Source: an uncultured Eubacteriales bacterium (GTDB lineage: Bacteria > Bacillota > Clostridia > Oscillospirales > Oscillospiraceae). Taken from it: a DNA stretch of 64,000 nt. Positions 33,352 through 40,794 of the stretch are shown here, one piece after another. The notes under the pieces were generated by a model, which saw nothing but the letters and a program-made list of their open reading frames with translations, searched no databases and had not been told where the DNA came from. The position numbers and the translations under genes are program-made. The first letter of the stretch is position 1. Every line of letters starts with the position of its first letter. The stretch spans positions 62,001 through 126,000 of the forward strand of contig UQZJ01000001.1 in NCBI GenBank assembly GCA_900545495.1, in the 5' to 3' direction.

Positions 33352-34308
33352 ATGGAATGGCTGGAGCTGAAGATCGATACCTCGCCGTCCGGGCTGGACG
33401 CGGTGACGGAGCTGCTGGAGCAGCAGGGCATCACCGGCGTCATCATCGACGACGAGGCGGACTTCAAGGACTTTCTGGAGCATAATAAGCAGTACTGGGA
33501 CTATGTGGACGAGGAGCTGCTGCGGGAGAAGGCCGGCGTCAGCCGCGTCACCTTCTATCTGGAGCGGAATGAGGCGGCGCTGCACACCATCACGCAGGTG
33601 CGTATCGCCATGTCTGAGCTGAAAAAGGCGTACCCGGACTACGCCCCCATGCTGCTGACCATCGACAATGTGGCGGACGCGGACTGGGAAAACAACTGGA
33701 AGAAATTCTACAAGCCCATGGAGATCGGGGAGCGGCTGCTGGTAGTCCCCCAGTGGGAGCAGGCCAAGAGGGATCATGGACGGGTGAAGCTGGTGCTGAA
33801 CCCCGGTCTGACCTTCGGCACCGGCAGCCACGCCACCACCCGCCTGTGCTTGCAGGCGCTGGACAAGTGCATCCACGGCGGCGAGAAGATCCTCGACCTG
33901 GGCTGCGGCAGCGGTATTCTGTCCATCGCCGCGCTGGTGCTGGGCGCCAAGGAGGCCTTTGCCTGCGACATCGATGAGAAGTGCGTGGATGTGGCCTATG
34001 AGAATGCCGCCCTCAACGGCGTGGGCAAGGATCGCTACACCGTGCGGTGGGGCGACGTGCTGACGGACAAGACCCTGCAGGCGGAGTTCGGCGGCGGCTA
34101 CGATATGGTGGTGGCCAACATCGTGGCGGACGTCATCATGGGGCTTTCCGACAAGGTGCGCCCCTTCCTGAAGGAGGGCGGCCTGTTCCTCTGCTCCGGC
34201 ATCATCGACGACCGGGCGGAGGAGGTGCTGGCCAAGCTCCGCGCCGACGGCTGGATGGTTCTCGAGCAGAACGACTCCGAGGGCTGGTACAGCTTCCTGT
34301 GCCGGTAA
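33352..34308 (+). CDS. prmA: Ribosomal protein L11 methyltransferase
   Basis: A 318-residue PrmA that trimethylates L11. The N-terminal substrate-binding domain (about 1-100) is followed by the linker with DWENNWKKFYKP and a Rossmann SAM domain with FGTGSHATT, LDLGCGSGILSIAA and the VVANIVADVI (NPPF-like NI(V)A) segment. It forms a unit with the DegV gene. A strong terminator follows. Confidence 0.95.
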   Translation: MEWLELKIDTSPSGLDAVTELLEQQGITGVIIDDEADFKDFLEHNKQYWDYVDEELLREKAGVSRVTFYLERNEAALHTITQVRIAMSELKKAYPDYAPMLLTIDNVADADWENNWKKFYKPMEIGERLLVVPQWEQAKRDHGRVKLVLNPGLTFGTGSHATTRLCLQALDKCIHGGEKILDLGCGSGILSIAALVLGAKEAFACDIDEKCVDVAYENAALNGVGKDRYTVRWGDVLTDKTLQAEFGGGYDMVVANIVADVIMGLSDKVRPFLKEGGLFLCSGIIDDRAEEVLAKLRADGWMVLEQNDSEGWYSFLCR

Positions 34309-34316
34309 TGACAACG

Positions 34317-34352
34317 AAAACAGCGTCGGGCTTACGCCCGGCGCTGTTTTTG
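34317..34352. terminator. Bidirectional terminator between prmA and the racemase
   Basis: A 15-bp stem with one G-U pair (34317-34331 with 34336-34350) and a TTAC loop between convergent genes, with T on both outer sides. Confidence 0.85.
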
Positions 34353-34359
34353 CTCTTTT

Positions 34360-35445
34360 TTATCGGTACTCTCTGGGTACGGCGCTGTCCACGAACTTGG
34401 GCCGCACCTCGATACGCACCGTGTCGCCCACGGCGCAGGGTACGCCCGTCACATCCGCTTCTATGGCCGTGGCGCCTACCACGCCCCGTACCGGACAGCG
34501 GCAGCCGTTGACCAGTACGGTCAGACCGTCGGCGCGCAGCAGCCTCCGCCCGGCGTGCAGCACCCGCCGCAGCCGATCCCGCAGGCGCAGGGCGTTGGTC
34601 TCCTCCGTCACCCCCACGCCGCTGGTGTAGCCCACCGGCAGCAGCGCCAGCCGCGTCTCCCGCCGCGTGCGATAGGCGCCGGTATAACCCACCGGCCAGC
34701 CGGCGGGCAGCGTCTTCAGCTCCGTCACCTGTGCCTCCAGCCAGCCGATGCGCTCCAGCCCCAGCGTGTCCGGCACGGACAGCCGTCCCAGCAGCGCCGA
34801 GCCAAGGCGCACCGCATCCAGATGCATCTCCGGATACCGCAGGAACGCGGTGGACGCGCAGACATGGCGCAGTCCCGTGTCGATACCCGCCTCCTGCAAA
34901 ATGCGGACGCCCTCGGTGAACCGCCGGTATTGCAGGGCGGTGCATTTGGCGTTGGCGGCGTCGGAGAGGTGGGTGAACACACCCTCCACCTGGAGGGCGG
35001 GCAGCGCTTGCAGCAGGGCGGCGGCCTCCGCCGTCTCCTGCGGTAAAAAGCCGTATCGTCCCATGCCGGTGTCCAGCTTCACATGGACGCGGGCGGTAAC
35101 GCCCCGCACCGCAGCGGCATCAGACACGGCGCGAGCCGCGTCGGCGGAGCCGACAGTGAGGATCACGTCCCGCGCCAGCAGCGCGGCGATCTCCTCCGGC
35201 AGCGCGGTGGAGGACAGCATCAGCACCTCCGCCGTGATACCGGCGTCCCGCAGAGCGGCGGCCTCCTCCACCGTGGAGACAGCCAGCAGCGCCACGCCCT
35301 GCGCCGTCAGGAAGCGGGCATAGGGTACCAGACCCAGTCCGTAGCCGTTGCCCTTGACCACGGCGATGATCTGCGCGGACGTAAAACGCCGCAGCTTCTC
35401 CATATTGCGCGACAGCGCGGCGCTGTCAATGACAAATGTGGGCAC
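34360..35445 (-). CDS. alr: Alanine racemase family protein, atypical
   Basis: A 361-residue fold-type III PLP enzyme of the alanine racemase family, which supplies D-Ala for peptidoglycan. The PLP Lys is Lys31 in VVKGNGYGLG (usual form VVKANAYGHG). DTGMGRYGF, VRLGSALLG and the PVGYTSG Tyr segment are present. The usual C-terminal MDQ-type segment near the active site is replaced by VVGATAIEA. It may therefore be an alanine racemase with an altered pocket or a related racemase. Translation starts at a GTG behind GAGGAGG. Confidence 0.8.
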   Translation of the reverse strand: MPTFVIDSAALSRNMEKLRRFTSAQIIAVVKGNGYGLGLVPYARFLTAQGVALLAVSTVEEAAALRDAGITAEVLMLSSTALPEEIAALLARDVILTVGSADAARAVSDAAAVRGVTARVHVKLDTGMGRYGFLPQETAEAAALLQALPALQVEGVFTHLSDAANAKCTALQYRRFTEGVRILQEAGIDTGLRHVCASTAFLRYPEMHLDAVRLGSALLGRLSVPDTLGLERIGWLEAQVTELKTLPAGWPVGYTGAYRTRRETRLALLPVGYTSGVGVTEETNALRLRDRLRRVLHAGRRLLRADGLTVLVNGCRCPVRGVVGATAIEADVTGVPCAVGDTVRIEVRPKFVDSAVPREYR

Positions 35446-35484
35446 AGCGTCCGCCTCCTCTCTGTAAGAGATGTCTGTAAGTCG

Positions 35485-35512
35485 ATTATACGCGCTCTTC
35501 GCCGGTTCGCAA
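35485..35512 (-). promoter_or_regulatory. Promoter of the racemase gene
   Basis: On the - strand TTGCGA (35512-35507), a 16-base spacer and TATAAT (35490-35485). Confidence 0.65.
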
Positions 35513-35588
35513 TCGGTCTGCCGCCGGTTTAAGGGCTCCGGCGGAAAGTCTTAAGAAAACCGCAAATTTCGACCGTTTTTCTGTACAA

Positions 35589-35625
35589 AAGTGGGGGCGT
35601 ATCCGGGGATACGCCCCCCTGTTTT
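35589..35625. terminator. Terminator after the VanW gene
   Basis: A 12-base inverted repeat (35593-35604 with 35607-35618). The - strand side ends in ACTTTTG and the + strand side in GTTTTTC. Confidence 0.75.
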
Positions 35626-35632
35626 TCTCCCG

Positions 35633-37312
35633 TTATTCGCCGGTGCCCGGCAGGTAGCCCGGCGCCACCAGAATGATCTTGTTGCCCACATCGTAGTGGC
35701 TGTCCGCCTCCACGCGGCTGGACAGCAGGTTGTCGTTGCCGTCGTAGATGTTCCGCCATGTGCGGACGAAGTAGCCGGTGTGGCCGTACTGGTCGATGAC
35801 CTCGTCACCGGGCGCTACGTCGGGGGACTCCTGATAGACCACCTGATAGTCGTAGCTGGCCAGTACCGCGTTGGTGATGACCACATAGTGGTCGTCCACC
35901 TTGGTACCCAGAATGGTGCAGGTCAGCTCATTGGTGTTGTCGTTGTAGGATGTGACGACCTTAATGGGGTAGTCCCGGCTGTTGCGGAAGGCGAAGTCCG
36001 GCCCGCCCCAGCTCACCGTGGCGTCGCAGCCGATGGGCAGGTAGCCGGGGTTGAACATATGGCAGTACCGCAGGACGATCTGCAGATCGCTGAGCATCAC
36101 CGCGTAGTACAGAGTGGAGGACACCTGACAGATACCGCCGCCGATGCCGGTGGTGGTGCGCCCCGCCTCGTAGACGCCCGCCTCATGGTAGCCGCGGGCC
36201 GCCGTGCGCTGCCCCACCGTGGAGTTGTACCAGAACTCCTCGCCGGGGTTGTAGATCCTGCCGTTGATGGCGGCGGCCGCCAGCTTGATGTTCTGATGAC
36301 GGCCCCACGGCCCGGCGCATTTGGTGGTGCAGGTACCCAGCACGTCCCGGAACATACATTCCTCCAGCTCCTCCGTGGACACGGTGGGGAACTCCACCTG
36401 TGCCTCGGCCAGGAACTCCGTACCCGCCGGGGCGGCGTCCAGCTGCGCCTGCACCGCCGCCACATCGAAGGCCACGCCGATGTGGGACTGGGTGGGCTTG
36501 CCTGTCTCCTTGTTGCAGACAGCCTCCACCTTCTCCCCCGCCAGCTGGTCGTGGAGCGCCTGCACGTCCACGGTCTCTGCCTTCTTCTCCTCGTAGACGC
36601 AGGCCACCGGCGTCAGCGCGCCGCTTTGCAGCATGGCGGTCAGGTCGCGCTCCAGCTTGGGCGCATCCAGCATACGGCCGTCGGCGGGCTTGGTGATATA
36701 CAGCCCCTCGCCTTTTTCCAGACGGTAGCCGCCGTCTACTACGGTGCAGTTCAGGTTGGCGGACAGCTTTTCGCAGGCGGCGTCCAGCGCGGCGCTGTCC
36801 ACATCGAAGGACGGCACGGCGGAGGTCTGGGCAAACCAGCTGTGGATGTACTCCCAGCCGCCACGCAGCCACGCCAGCGCGCCGCCGCCCCAGCTCTCGT
36901 ACCGCCGGGACGCACCGGCGGCGACAGCCGCCGCCTCCGGCGTCACGGTGACGCCCAGCTCCTCCAGCGACACGCTGCCGATATCCGCATCGTTCTCCGT
37001 CAGAGATACCTTGGTATCCCGGACGGTCTGGCCGCCCTGCTTTTCCCAGAGCGCGACGATCTCCTGCTCCGTCATCTTCGACACATCCACCCCCAGCACA
37101 TCCGTGCGGGGAAGGGCGGTGTCGCCGTACACGGTCTGCACCACCACACAGGCGGCCAGATACGCCAGCACCAATACGCCCAATAGGATGCCGATCACCA
37201 GCGCCGCTTTTTTGCCGCCGGTCATGGGTGTCTTTGACGGGGCGGCGGTCTCCAGCCGGGCGCCGCCCTCCGCTTCTGTCACAACAGAGGACACATTGTT
37301 CATTTCTTCCAC
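35633..37312 (-). CDS. VanW family membrane-anchored protein with G5 domain
   Basis: A 559-residue protein: short cytoplasmic N-terminus, one membrane helix (about 37-60), two peptidoglycan-binding-like domains (about 90-290, PG_binding_4 type), a VanW domain (about 315-450, with YNSTVGQRTAARGY and GGGICQVSSTLYYA) and a C-terminal G5-like domain. VanW proteins occur near wall genes; their activity is not settled. The GTG start was chosen because GGAGGGGG lies 6 bases before it; the ATG three codons later lacks good spacing. noc lies just upstream on the same strand. Confidence 0.88.
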   Translation of the reverse strand: MEEMNNVSSVVTEAEGGARLETAAPSKTPMTGGKKAALVIGILLGVLVLAYLAACVVVQTVYGDTALPRTDVLGVDVSKMTEQEIVALWEKQGGQTVRDTKVSLTENDADIGSVSLEELGVTVTPEAAAVAAGASRRYESWGGGALAWLRGGWEYIHSWFAQTSAVPSFDVDSAALDAACEKLSANLNCTVVDGGYRLEKGEGLYITKPADGRMLDAPKLERDLTAMLQSGALTPVACVYEEKKAETVDVQALHDQLAGEKVEAVCNKETGKPTQSHIGVAFDVAAVQAQLDAAPAGTEFLAEAQVEFPTVSTEELEECMFRDVLGTCTTKCAGPWGRHQNIKLAAAAINGRIYNPGEEFWYNSTVGQRTAARGYHEAGVYEAGRTTTGIGGGICQVSSTLYYAVMLSDLQIVLRYCHMFNPGYLPIGCDATVSWGGPDFAFRNSRDYPIKVVTSYNDNTNELTCTILGTKVDDHYVVITNAVLASYDYQVVYQESPDVAPGDEVIDQYGHTGYFVRTWRNIYDGNDNLLSSRVEADSHYDVGNKIILVAPGYLPGTGE

Positions 37313-37393
37313 CGATGTCCCCCTCCTTTTCCAATGTGTATACGGGCATTTTCCCATTTTTGCTCATAATACCACAGCTATTTTGGAAATGGG

Positions 37394-38224
37394 TTACGAT
37401 TTCGTAACAACACCGGCCTCCCGGCGCTTGGGGATGTGGATGGTCAGCAGGATCTCCTCCTCCGTGTCCCGGCGTCCCACCTCCGCGCCCACGCCCGCCG
37501 ACTGCATCAGCCGGACGCCCCGCTCCACACTGTTGAGGAACAGCCGCACGTCCTTAATGACATAGGTGGGTCTTCTCCGAGGCGGCTCTGTCCGGTTCTC
37601 CGCGGTGAGCCGGTCTATGTACTGCTCGGTCTGCGCCACGTTCAGACCGCGCTTTCCGATGTGCCGCGCCGCCGCCAGCTGCTGCTCCGGATCGGTGAGC
37701 CGCAGCAGGGTGCGGGCGTGGCGCTCCGTCAGGCCGTACTGCCGCAGGCAGTCGATCACCGGCGCGCTCAGCCGCAAAAGACGCAGCTTGTTGGCAATGG
37801 TGGGCTGGGACTTTCCCAGCTTCTCCGCCGCCTGCTGCTGGGACAGGCCGTACCGTCGGATGAGCCGGGCGATGGCCGCCGCCTCCTCCATGTAGTCCAG
37901 ATCCCGGCGCTGGAGGTTCTCGATCAGCGCCAGCAGCGCCGCGTCCTCCTCCCCTACCTCGGCGATGAGACAGGGAACCTCCCGCAGTCCGGCGATGCGG
38001 GCGGCGCGGAGACGGCGCTCCCCCGCCACCAGCTCGTAGACGCCGCCCCGGTCCCGCACGGTCAGGGGCTGCAAAATGCCGTAGGCGCTGATGCTGTCCG
38101 CCAGCTCCCGCAGCGCCGTCTCGTCGAAGCTGCGCCGGGGCTGCTGGGGGTTGGGACGCACCGCGTTGATGGGGATATAGCGAACGCGGCTGGACAGGAA
38201 TTCCCCCTTCTGGTTCTTCTTCAT
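37394..38224 (-). CDS. noc: ParB/Noc family nucleoid protein
   Basis: A 276-residue ParB-fold protein. It has the N-terminal CTP-binding domain with AGERRLRAARIAGL and ENLQRRDL, a helix-turn-helix with LSQQQAAEKLGKSQPTIANKLRLL, and a C-terminal dimerisation part. A second ParB with a ParA partner lies at 50 kb, so this ParA-less copy is more likely a Noc-type nucleoid occlusion protein. I found no Noc box (ATTTCCCGGGAAAT) in the window. Identity as Noc is inferred from being the paralogue without parA. Confidence 0.8.
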   Translation of the reverse strand: MKKNQKGEFLSSRVRYIPINAVRPNPQQPRRSFDETALRELADSISAYGILQPLTVRDRGGVYELVAGERRLRAARIAGLREVPCLIAEVGEEDAALLALIENLQRRDLDYMEEAAAIARLIRRYGLSQQQAAEKLGKSQPTIANKLRLLRLSAPVIDCLRQYGLTERHARTLLRLTDPEQQLAAARHIGKRGLNVAQTEQYIDRLTAENRTEPPRRRPTYVIKDVRLFLNSVERGVRLMQSAGVGAEVGRRDTEEEILLTIHIPKRREAGVVTKS

Positions 38225-38306
38225 GCTCCTCCCCTCCTTTTGTCCAGTCTACGGCAAGCGAACTGCGAAATCGGGCAGAAATTGTCGGGAAATTCAAAAA
38301 ACAGCC

Positions 38307-38350
38307 AAGGACGCAAAAAAGACGCCCGCAGGCGTCTTTTTTGCGTCCTT
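38307..38350. terminator. Very long hairpin terminator after the DnaC-like gene
   Basis: A perfect 20-bp stem (38307-38326 with 38331-38350) with a CGCA loop. The inner GACGCC/GGCGTC stem is flanked by A6 and T6, so it can terminate on either strand. Its edge overlaps the stop codon of the helicase loader gene. Confidence 0.88.
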
Positions 38351-39338
38351 ATTGCCGCTCCCGCTTCAGACGGCGGATATCCTCCCCGAAGAAGGGCAGA
38401 ATCTCGTACTCCCCCTCCAGCCTGGACAGCACCGACCGGCCGTAGCGGCTGCCGATCTCCTCCGGCGCCAGGTTGGTGCTGATGATGGTGGAGCGTCCCG
38501 CCATCAGCCGCCCGTTGACGATCTGATACAGGGCGCTCTGGACGAAGGACGTGGTCATCTCCGTGCCCAGATCGTCCAAAATCAGCAAATCGCACCGCAT
38601 ACAACGGTCCGCGTCCTCGCTGCCGCCGTTGTCCCGGCGGAACTTGGCGTCCTCAAACCGGCTGAACACGCTGGCGGCGGTGTCGTACACCACGGAAAAG
38701 CCGTTCTCGCTGACCACCCGCGCAATGCAGGCGGAGAGGAACGTCTTGCCCAGTCCCGTGCCGCCGGACAGCAGCAGGTCGCCGCTGCCCTTGGCGAATT
38801 GGTAGGCGTAGTCCCGGCAGACGTCGTAGTTGCGCTCCATGTTCTCACGGGGGGAGATGCCGAAGGCGGGCTGTACCGCGCTGTCGTACCAGTCGAAGCT
38901 GAAGGTCTCGAAGCTGTCCTCCCCCAGCGGCAGCAGACGGGAAAGCTCCGCCAGCTGCTCCCGGGCGTAGTACGCCCGCAGGCACGCGCACACGCCGCCG
39001 GAGACGTAGCCGGTGTCGCCGCACTTGTCGCAGGCGGGCTTCTCCTCCAGATAGTCCGCCGGATAGCCCAGCGACGCCAGCAGCTCCGCCCGCTCTCGCT
39101 GGAGCTGGAGGTTCTCGTCCCGCAGCACCCGGATGGCCGGCACCGGGTCCGTCCCCCGCGCCAGCGCGGAGGAGATGATGCGCCCCATGGTGCCGCGCAG
39201 CTCCGCCTCGATCTCCGCCAGACGGGGCGCACGGGCGTAGGCGGTACGCCGCCGCTGCTCCAGCTGGGCGGCGCGGCGCTGCTTATCCTCGTCAAAGCGG
39301 GTCAGCGCCCGCTGCATGATCCTGCCGTCGTATGCCAT
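38349..39338 (-). CDS. DnaC/DnaI-like helicase loader ATPase
   Basis: A 329-residue AAA+ ATPase. An N-terminal helical region (about 1-95) is followed by a zinc-type cluster CDKCGDTGYVSGGVCAC and the ATPase core with Walker A GGTGLGKTF (near residue 190), Walker B LLILDDLGTE and a sensor I STN segment. This is the plan of DnaI-type loaders that place the replicative helicase on DNA. Immediately upstream lies a DnaD-domain gene, the usual partner. The start was chosen at MAYDGRI behind AGAGGTGAGG. Confidence 0.9.
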   Translation of the reverse strand: MAYDGRIMQRALTRFDEDKQRRAAQLEQRRRTAYARAPRLAEIEAELRGTMGRIISSALARGTDPVPAIRVLRDENLQLQRERAELLASLGYPADYLEEKPACDKCGDTGYVSGGVCACLRAYYAREQLAELSRLLPLGEDSFETFSFDWYDSAVQPAFGISPRENMERNYDVCRDYAYQFAKGSGDLLLSGGTGLGKTFLSACIARVVSENGFSVVYDTAASVFSRFEDAKFRRDNGGSEDADRCMRCDLLILDDLGTEMTTSFVQSALYQIVNGRLMAGRSTIISTNLAPEEIGSRYGRSVLSRLEGEYEILPFFGEDIRRLKRERQ

Positions 39339-39342
39339 ATCC

Positions 39343-40266
39343 TCACCTCTTGATGTACCGGCGCATCCACGCATTCTGCTCACCGCCGCCCTGCTCGCCG
39401 CCATCCGGCGGCGTAGGAGACGGCTTGCGCTCCTCGCCCCGCTGCACCTGCTGGGGGGTGTGCCACCCGCTGTCGTGCCAGCGGCGCAGGATGCCGTTGA
39501 GGTAGCGCCAGTTCATGTCCTTCTTGTAAAATACCGTCCGCTCGTAGGCCATGGCCACCGTCTCCGGCGGGAAGCCCATGTCCATCCAGTCCGCGATGTA
39601 GCGGCTCTCCGCCTCCACCGGGGGACGCTCCGGCAGATGCAGCGCCTGCATATACGCCCCCATCTTCTGACGGCGGCGGCTCCACGTCCGCAGGTAGGCG
39701 GCGGCGCTGACCTGATCGAAAAGCCCCAGCTGCGCCCAGTGGTAGCCCTCCTTCTCCACCTGCCGCATGGTGGGGCGGCGTCCCTCGCCCCACTGGGCCT
39801 TGGCGCGCTCCACACAGTGGCACAGCAGCAGATAGATCACGTCCGCCGGTAATCCCAGATCGTCGTACAGTCCCGCCAGAATTTGCAGGTCGGCGGTGCG
39901 CAGCTTCTTGCCCAGCTGCTGCTCCGCCTGCGGGATCAGCAGGCGGAAGCCCTCGTTGTCCGTCAGCAGCGCGGTGATATCCTCCGCGGAGTAGGCGGGG
40001 CGCTCCGCCGCCGGCTCGGGGCGGGGCTGCTGGGGACGGGGCAAAAGCCCCAGCTCCTGCAAAACACCCTCCGCTGCGTCCAGCCGCAGGCGGCTCATGG
40101 TGGGCAGCACCTTCTCCAGCTCCTCCGGCGTGACGCCGCGGCCAAACCGCTGGAGCGCCAGATACAGCAACGCCGCATCGCCCTCTCCGCGCTTGAGCAG
40201 GCTCTCCACCGCCAAGGCGGGCAGGGTCATATTCTCTTGTCCGCCACGCAGGATATAGCCGCTCAC
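39343..40266 (-). CDS. DnaD domain primosome protein
   Basis: A 307-residue protein with an N-terminal winged-helix-like domain (about 1-75), a Pro/Gln-rich linker and a C-terminal DnaD/DnaB_2 domain with the YHWAQLGLFDQ and the late DMNWRYLNGILRRWHDSGWHT signature (YxxxIxxxW pattern). DnaD proteins remodel DNA at origins and restart sites before helicase loading. It begins with a GTG behind GGGAGG and ends 4 bases before the DnaC-like gene. Confidence 0.9.
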   Translation of the reverse strand: MSGYILRGGQENMTLPALAVESLLKRGEGDAALLYLALQRFGRGVTPEELEKVLPTMSRLRLDAAEGVLQELGLLPRPQQPRPEPAAERPAYSAEDITALLTDNEGFRLLIPQAEQQLGKKLRTADLQILAGLYDDLGLPADVIYLLLCHCVERAKAQWGEGRRPTMRQVEKEGYHWAQLGLFDQVSAAAYLRTWSRRRQKMGAYMQALHLPERPPVEAESRYIADWMDMGFPPETVAMAYERTVFYKKDMNWRYLNGILRRWHDSGWHTPQQVQRGEERKPSPTPPDGGEQGGGEQNAWMRRYIKR

Positions 40267-40298
40267 GGCACACGCCTCCCTCTTTTATCAGTCTCCCT

Positions 40299-40327
40299 AT
40301 TCTACATGAAAAGTGCGGCGGCGTAAA
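40299..40327 (-). promoter_or_regulatory. Promoter of the dnaD-dnaC unit
   Basis: On the - strand TTTACG (40327-40322), a 17-base spacer and TAGAAT (40304-40299), about 33 bases before the start codon. Confidence 0.65.
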
Positions 40328-40375
40328 GCGGGCGCGGTCACATTTTTACAAATTTCCGCTTTTCGGCAAAATACA

Positions 40376-40404
40376 CTTTCCACGCCGGGAAATTGTGCTA
40401 TAAT
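40376..40404 (+). promoter_or_regulatory. Promoter of the zapA run
   Basis: TATAAT (40399-40404) with an upstream TGC extension and a weak -35 (CTTTCC at 40376-40381, 17-base spacer). The leader to zapA is about 65 bases long. Confidence 0.65.
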
Positions 40405-40476
40405 GGATGCTGTATAAGCATCTCTACCAATAGGAGCAGAGTGAACTTTTTACGGATATACAGAGGAGGTTGACCT

Positions 40477-40794
40477 ATGGCGAATCGGGTAACGATGACC
40501 ATCTGCGGCATGGAATACACGCTGGTCGCGGAGGAGGACGCCGCCTACATGGAGAAGGTAGGCGCCATGGTGGACGGTGAGATGCGTCAGCTGATGGACG
40601 GCGCCCACATGAGCCGCGACAACGCTGCCGTGCTGGCCGCCGTGAATCTGGCGGACGAGCTGTGCAAGGCCCAGGAGAATGCCGATAACCTGCGCCGCCA
40701 GCTGAAGACCTATCTGGACGAGGCCAGCCGTGCCAAGAGCGAGGCCGCCGAGCTGCGCCGCAAGCTGCAGAATCAGCAGGGCCGCAAGGGATGA
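40477..40794 (+). CDS. zapA: Cell division protein ZapA
   Basis: A 105-residue ZapA, which bundles FtsZ filaments at midcell. The N-terminal globular part (VTMTICGMEYTLVAEEDAAYMEKVGAMVD) and the C-terminal coiled coil (about 60-100) fit the family. The U32 peptidase gene starts within its last codons (ATGATG overlaps the TGA stop). An AGAGGAGG ribosome site precedes the ATG. Confidence 0.94.
   Translation: MANRVTMTICGMEYTLVAEEDAAYMEKVGAMVDGEMRQLMDGAHMSRDNAAVLAAVNLADELCKAQENADNLRRQLKTYLDEASRAKSEAAELRRKLQNQQGRKG

Noticed and set aside
37394..38224. An integrated plasmid partition system
   Set aside because: There is no parA, replication or mobilisation gene beside it, and neighbours are chromosomal housekeeping genes.
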